NCBI GenBank assembly: GCA_007258455.2
Contig: VDFB02270651.1
Span: forward strand, 495,450,320-495,514,319
DNA from: Sequoia sempervirens
Taxonomy: Eukaryota; Streptophyta; Pinopsida; Cupressales; Cupressaceae
Direction of reading: 5' to 3'
DNA: 64,000 nt
The notes under the pieces were generated by a model, which worked only from the letters and a program-made list of their open reading frames with translations, was not told where the DNA came from and did not search any database. The first letter of the stretch is position 1. Each line of letters begins with the position of its first letter. Shown here piece by piece: positions 59,201 to 64,000 of this stretch. Made by a program: the position numbers and the translations under genes.

Positions 59201-60024
59201 AGTAACTTAACCAATACCCCTTCATGATTTCTCCACATTAGTTCATTTTGAATTAGCACATACCTTTGAGATCTTAGCTTGAGATTCCTTCATCGGTTCT
59301 CATCCATACACGATGGGCAATTCATTACTCTTGTAACACATCCAAAGAATTAATTCTAAATTACAATTCAAAAATTATAATACTACTAATAAAAAATTAT
59401 CTATCAATCATTAAAATTACTAAATGTAATATCCAATTTTAAATTAAAATACCTAATTTTATATAAAAGTGTATTATATAATTAGCAAGCGTTTTAAAAG
59501 AAAGCTAACCACGATTTAAAAAGGCCATCCACTACATCAATATTACGCAGATTCAAATCAGCCACTCATAAATATAATGCAAACAACTCAACTTCGCCAT
59601 CTTAAATTCAACTTCAAATATTTATAAAAATTACAATAGAAATTGAAAAGGAATCATTCCTCTTTCGGGTTTGTTAGACGTTTATTTCGTGTTTCGAACA
59701 CCGTATCAGTATCTAAATACAGCAAAGTAGTTACGGCTAAATTAAGGAACAAACGATTGAAATAATGAACGACTGGTTATACACAATATATTAATATTCT
59801 TATAGCTCCTATGATGTAACTGTGTCAAGAAGAAATTTACATAACAGACAGGGTTGACGGTACCTAGGAAGCTTAGAGATCAGCATGGTTTGACACCAGT
59901 CGCAAACCAAAACAGGACATTTACAGATATCGTCTTTAATAGTTTTTCGTGGTTCAACTCGTAAGCTTTTGTGGTGAATGGAGAATCCATTCAGAACTAC
60001 AACCGCTGCTTTGATCGGAATCCG
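59201..60024. other. Intergenic, includes the likely 3' UTR of the ATL gene
   Basis: No other gene is seen. The part nearest 60024 should be the 3' untranslated region of the minus-strand ATL gene. TTTATT words (AATAAA on the minus strand), for example at about 59682, could serve as poly(A) signals. Confidence 0.5.
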
Positions 60025-61143
60025 CTACGTTCCGTCTCCTACTCTGTCTCTTGCCAAAAACCAACTAAACTTCCTCTTCAAATAAGCCTTCTCATCCTGC
60101 TGCTCAAAACCAACTTGAGCTCCAGGTCGAGGCAAAAGGCCCTCAGAAAATGTCCTTAAACCCAAGGTCGGCTTCATAGAAATTCGCCCCCATCTTTCCG
60201 AACTCGATATGTCCCCTGCATCGCCAAGAAACCCGGCTGGTTTAGAGCACGCGAGCAGAGCACTAGAACCTGACGGCTCATGCGAATGATGCGCGTCTAC
60301 GCAGCTGCAGCTCCTGTGGCACCCAGGAGTGAGACCCTCGGCTGTGGCGATGTACCACTCCGTCGGCTGCTCCATCTCCGTACGCGCCCTCACCAGCGAG
60401 TACGCCATCGAACCATATCCGGAAGCTTCATCATTTGGGGTATCTATGACGGGGTTAACAACGATTCCGTTATCAATAACGACCGTGACCTTGTCGGGAG
60501 GCGCCTGCGGCTCGACTAAACTGGGGACTGTAGCCGTTGGAATGTATTCGTCCGAGAGCACAAGGCTTGTCCGGCAGACCGGGCACGTCGTGTGCGTGAA
60601 GAGCCACTTGTCGATGCACACTGGATGGAAAGCGTGGGTGCACTTGGGAAGCAACCGCAGCATGTCATTATCCGCGAAGTCGCTGAGACAGACCGCGCAC
60701 TCGTAGCACTTGGGCCCCAGTGCTTTGAGGCGCTTCACCAGATTGTAGCTGAAAATGGGAAAGCTCTCGATGACCTCCGCCTCCAGCCCCCGGGCCGCCT
60801 CCCGATCGATGGCCTCCATAACATTACGGCGCTGTCTTCTGTCGTTCTCCATAATATTACGGCGCGGTCGTCTGTCGTTCTCCATAACATTCCGGCGATG
60901 TCTTCTGTCGTCCCAGTTCGTGCTTTGGCGGCGGAAGAAGATGCAAAAGAAGCAGATGAATAAAATGAAGCACGACAGAACCAACATGATAACTGGTACA
61001 GAGGGGCTGAACGACCCCGTGCAATTGCAGAAACTATCAGTAAAATTACCCTTTTTGGTTTTTTCTGCTAAATTCAGTACCTTCAATGGCGTAACATAAG
61101 TGAGATTACTCCCGCCAGGGAACATTGCAGCGAATTTCTCCAT
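60025..61143 (-). CDS. ATL-family RING-H2 E3 ubiquitin ligase
   Basis: The intronless frame encodes 372 residues from the ATG at 61143. An upstream TTG at 61158 is in frame but is not a plausible plant start. Residues about 49-71 form one transmembrane segment. Next come three tandem copies of an 11-residue basic unit like RRNVMENDRRP (about 78-111), the GLD-box variant ARGLEAEVIESFP (about 116-128), and a canonical RING-H2: C149, C152, C168, H170, H173, C176, C187, C190, with the Pro after C152-type spacing and Trp at 180. The C-terminal end has ERWGRISMKPTLGLRTF and KRKFSWFLARDR, as in longer ATLs. It should act at membranes with an E2 to ubiquitinate targets, often in defence or stress responses; the substrate is unknown. 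It is GC-richer than its surroundings and looks intact. It lies between two Copia LTRs. Confidence 0.93.
   Translation of the reverse strand: MEKFAAMFPGGSNLTYVTPLKVLNLAEKTKKGNFTDSFCNCTGSFSPSVPVIMLVLSCFILFICFFCIFFRRQSTNWDDRRHRRNVMENDRRPRRNIMENDRRQRRNVMEAIDREAARGLEAEVIESFPIFSYNLVKRLKALGPKCYECAVCLSDFADNDMLRLLPKCTHAFHPVCIDKWLFTHTTCPVCRTSLVLSDEYIPTATVPSLVEPQAPPDKVTVVIDNGIVVNPVIDTPNDEASGYGSMAYSLVRARTEMEQPTEWYIATAEGLTPGCHRSCSCVDAHHSHEPSGSSALLACSKPAGFLGDAGDISSSERWGRISMKPTLGLRTFSEGLLPRPGAQVGFEQQDEKAYLKRKFSWFLARDRVGDGT
60815..60915 (-). repeat. 33-bp coding minisatellite inside the ATL gene
   Basis: Three 33-bp units encode the basic 11-residue repeat between the membrane segment and the GLD-like box. 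The period is a multiple of three, so copy-number change keeps the frame. Confidence 0.85.
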
Positions 61144-61216
61144 CTTCACAGCAGCCAATCGTCTGCTTGTAGAAAACTGTTGGCGTCTAAACCATACGAA
61201 TTAATGGCTGGAAGCC

Positions 61217-61225
61217 TATTATAAA
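61217..61225 (-). promoter_or_regulatory. TATA-like box of the ATL gene
   Basis: TTTATAATA on the minus strand lies about 75 bp upstream of the ATG, which would give a short 5' UTR of roughly 45 nt. Confidence 0.45.
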
Positions 61226-61854
61226 GGCTTACGGTGCCTGGTTTTCAAGTTTAACATTTTTTTCGCTTTACGCACTGCATCCAACGATTTAGCCGAGTAT
61301 TACTTATACGAGAGGATCGTAGTTATTACCTAAGTAAAAGAACGGGCAAGATGAATTTGTACCGGCACCCATCGTCACCAGCACTCCCGCCCCCAAATAA
61401 TGTGCAAGGCGAAGACTTCTGAAAATATATTTACAAGATAAAAGCTTTTTCACCAAAGTCCAAGAATAATAAAATTGTGGGGAGTTGTAACTGAACAAGA
61501 TGGCTAATACTAATTTTTTTTAATATTTGAAAATTATTTGGACTAATTTATCATTAATATTAAACAAGATAAGGTCTCTTGTAAAACATTAAATGGCTTC
61601 GAGTAATCTTGAAACATATCCATGATAATAACCTGATAAATTATTTTAGACTAGTGTATAGATTATGATTTTTCTTATTATTTTATAAATGGTAGGATCC
61701 ATTGTACTCACTATTAGTTGTTAGAGTAAAAACTATTCTTTGAGATAGCAAAGGTATCTTATTAAAAATTTAAATCGTATCTAAAAATATACATATTAAA
61801 AAATTTGTTTTTGAGAGCCACACATTTTAAATTTTTAATACGATGAATTTTCTG
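61226..61854. other. Upstream region of the ATL gene
   Basis: No gene is seen here. The open frame at 61304-61498 has no recognised signature. This stretch is the likely promoter region, bounded by a minisatellite and a Copia LTR only about 0.7-0.8 kb from the start codon. Confidence 0.45.
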
Positions 61855-61978
61855 CAGTAGTGAATTGTTGGTGGTGAATTTTCCTTGAGGTGAATTTGTC
61901 ATGGCGGTGAATTTTCCTCTAGTGAATTGTTGGCGGTGAATTTTCTGTCGGTGAATTGTTGGCGATGAACTTTCCTAG
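61855..61978. repeat. Minisatellite of GGTGAATTTT/GTGAATTGTTGGCG words
   Basis: About four imperfect units of roughly 28-38 bp alternate GTGAATTGTTGGCG and GGTGAATTTTCCT. The array ends exactly where the right Copia LTR homology begins. Confidence 0.75.
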
Positions 61979-61981
61979 AGC

Positions 61982-63136
61982 CATTATGACTATTAATCAT
62001 TTATTTATTTTGAGTAGTTAAATCTTTTTTTCATCGAAAGTATGGAAAGTCATAATAAATTGATCAATTATATGTAAGTAATTCTTGTTGGTTGGGTGTT
62101 ACTAATTAGCACAATCATAATTTGGGTTTTCATTCATTTTGAATAGTTAAATCTCATATTCAGTGAACTATAGAAAAGTCATAATAAATTGATCAAATAC
62201 ATGTCAAGTAAATCTCATTGGTTGGGTGTGTTATTAATTATCACAAGAATAATTTTAGTTTTTTAATTAAATTATTATCATCTAAGTCTTTCATTCCAAA
62301 ATTTTAATTCTTATTTTATCTTGTTTTCAAACTTGCTTTGTAGTTTAATTTTTTTTAGGGATTCCACTTTTCGATTCAATGATAGTGGGTAGCTCAAAGT
62401 ATTTGAGTGATCATAGGGATATGTTGTTTGTTTAGATTGTGAATCTTTTTAGTGTTATAATAAATTCATGTTATTGTGTCTGTATTTATTTCTTAAAGCA
62501 TCCATTTTTACTATGCATCATATTTTATGTGCACACTAGAGCTAGTTGTAGATTTCATTTTGGCATAAGATGGGAGAATGCTAGTAGGGATTATAGAGTT
62601 CAACTTTAAACCTATGAACTACTTGTCATAAGGTGTTTATGAAATTTCGTCAACAAAAAAAAAACACATATTTTTTATGCTAATTCTCAACCTTGTTGAA
62701 ATAGCATATACAATTAGATTTTATGAGAGATAAAATTTGTAGTATATCATGCACCCATTTTTTCTTTGACATCTCAAATTGAAGGTCAACAAGCTTGGAA
62801 TCTTAGTCTTGAAAGACAATGCTATTTGTTTTCCTCCTCCTCACTCTCATGCCCACTTTTGCTCACAAATGCACACAACAATAGCACTATCTGAAGGTAA
62901 GAAGTTAAATAACAAACAATGATTTATAGATCATGCACGACAAGCAAATATACAAAAGCCTAAAATATTACCTTGATAGAACATGAGGTAAGGGACCTAT
63001 TATATAGAGACTCAAATTGTAGGTGAGCATTATTACACACGATAATATTCAACTATATGCCAACTATATTATTTATTACATGCATGAAGATAAAAAATTC
63101 AAATAAGTCAATAACATCAATGGTATTATTGTTTCA
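61982..63136 (-). mobile_element. Copia LTR, right copy
   Basis: This is the same LTR as 57202-58360 and in the same orientation. It starts on the minus strand with TGAAACAATAAT after the G-rich tract at 63137-63143. It carries the same internal ~120-bp two-copy repeat. It is the 3' LTR of the relic at 63137-63625. Confidence 0.65.
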
Positions 63137-63625
63137 TCCCCCCCTGTGATGACTATTGGCAAGATCTTAAAGTAGAAATCATTTTTTTTGGGACCTTTCA
63201 TGAGGTAGAGGCTTCGTGAAGCTATTTTTTATCTAACCCTTTGTATTGAGATACACAATCTTGATCAATTCTTATTAAACCAATTCTCTGATGTAGTGAT
63301 GTTAAATCTCAATATGTTTGGTCCTATTATGAAACACTAGATTATTTGTCAATTATATAGAACTCTTGTTGTCACAATACAATAAGATAGGTCTCTCTTA
63401 TATTTGGTACAAATCCTCCAATATTATTTGGAATGTTGTGTGTTTTGTAGCTTTATACTTGACCTCTCCCACATAAAGTGATATAGTTAGTTATTTCTTT
63501 TAACTTCTAAAAAAAAAATATTATGAAATTAAGACTAAATGTATAACCAAAGTAAACTTATGTTCATCTATGGAACTTGCCCAATCTGAATGTAAAATCT
63601 AAAATCTATTTCACTTATAACCAAC
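63137..63625 (-). pseudogene. Copia RNase H and C-terminal relic
   Basis: The minus strand shows SDWASSIDEHKFT (about 63550-63590), then ILLYCDNKSSI and NNLVFHNRTKHIEI (about 63310-63400). FTKPLPHERS follows (about 63190-63215), then a polypurine tract and the LTR. This is the expected end of a Copia polyprotein. Stops within CDNKSSI-TNN and KHIEI-HHYI show that it is dead. Confidence 0.75.
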
Positions 63626-64000
63626 CCTGATATATGGCAAACTTTTCCTACTGCTTTTTGCCATCAATCAGTTTCTTTTGAGCCGTTGATCTCTTTTTAT
63701 TACCGTCCATCTTATTTTGTAAGTGTACAAATGCATCCACATATAATCCTTCACCATTTCGAGGCACATAAGATCTCCATGAAGAAAGCGATTGAAGTCC
63801 AGAATAGTTTAATTACCGCTTTCCTGTATTAGATAAGTCTATTGCAAACACCAAGGCGATTCAACATATCTTTTGTACAAGATGACAATGTGAAGTAAAC
63901 CAGTTTGAATTGCTTCTTTAATTGTCCCCAGTAATTCCTGTCCCAACTAAAACCCCGTTTCATTGAAAAACGCATGCAATCCAGTGCGGTGAAGTGAAAA
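63626..64000. other. Right edge, no gene recognised
   Basis: No coding pattern is convincing. It may be upstream Copia sequence too decayed to read, or host flank. Confidence 0.4.

Noticed and set aside
60280..61099. Plus-strand open frames opposite the ATL gene
   Set aside because: They are shadows of the GC-rich minus-strand gene and have no domain signature of their own.
61144..61158. Upstream in-frame start giving a 377-residue ATL protein
   Set aside because: The codon at 61158 is TTG, not ATG. The first ATG is at 61143, and nothing suggests non-AUG initiation.

Overview
The window reads as intergenic DNA of a large plant nuclear genome, most likely a gymnosperm and perhaps a conifer. 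The evidence is the AT-rich, repeat-dominated composition, plant-type Copia priming sites, L1-like LINE relics, a TNP2-type CACTA transposase, a PPR motif, an RPW8/ADR1-type NLR relic and an ATL-type RING-H2 gene. The species assignment is inference. Only one gene looks intact: the ATL E3 ligase on the minus strand at 60025-61143. Nearly everything else is transposable-element debris in various states of decay.

The largest feature is a direct duplication. Positions 1-16174 reappear at 29452-45579, about 29.4 kb downstream, and the first copy stops at a 100-N assembly gap (16175-16274). Both copies hold, in order: the 3' end of a CACTA transposase (DUF4216-like); a decayed minus-strand gag-like gene; a zone rich in GTCTCTTCGAC motifs; an AT microsatellite; a LINE RNase H relic running into degenerate telomere-like repeats; a CACTA-type subterminal repeat array ending in TTTTTTGTAGTG; an inverted pair of PPR-motif fragments; LINE reverse transcriptase pieces; a long palindrome; a pyrimidine tract of about 2.2 kb; more LINE pieces; and an LTR with a primer-binding site. 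The copies differ over the first ~1.8 kb, are identical as far as I could read for the next ~9.9 kb, then differ again only in the palindrome and the pyrimidine tract, where copy 2 looks scrambled.

Between the copies (16275-29451) lie a multi-exon minus-strand pseudogene, unrecognised plus-strand exons, the Transposase_21 and DUF4218 parts of a CACTA TNP2 gene, a second minus-strand gag-like relic, and an inverted pair of LTR-retrotransposon 3' ends. The TNP2 gene seems to continue in the DUF4216 relic at 29452, so the material at about 25.9-29.4 kb probably interrupted one large CACTA element.

The most striking signal is in that inverted pair. Upstream of each polypurine tract is an array of six short stem-loops. 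All share a 12-nt loop close to ATGTGTTTGTCC, but each has a different 8-12 bp stem whose two sides change together, partly through G:U wobbles. This looks like RNA structure under constraint in an LTR retrotransposon. I do not recognise it as a described element.

From 45.6 to 57 kb there are a decayed nucleocapsid-like relic, a LINE relic, two non-autonomous TIR elements with 4-bp target duplications, and an RPW8-type NLR relic. From 57.2 to 63.6 kb the ATL gene sits between two same-orientation Copia 3' ends with LTRs of about 1.16 kb; the left one is joined to a Ty3 integrase relic.
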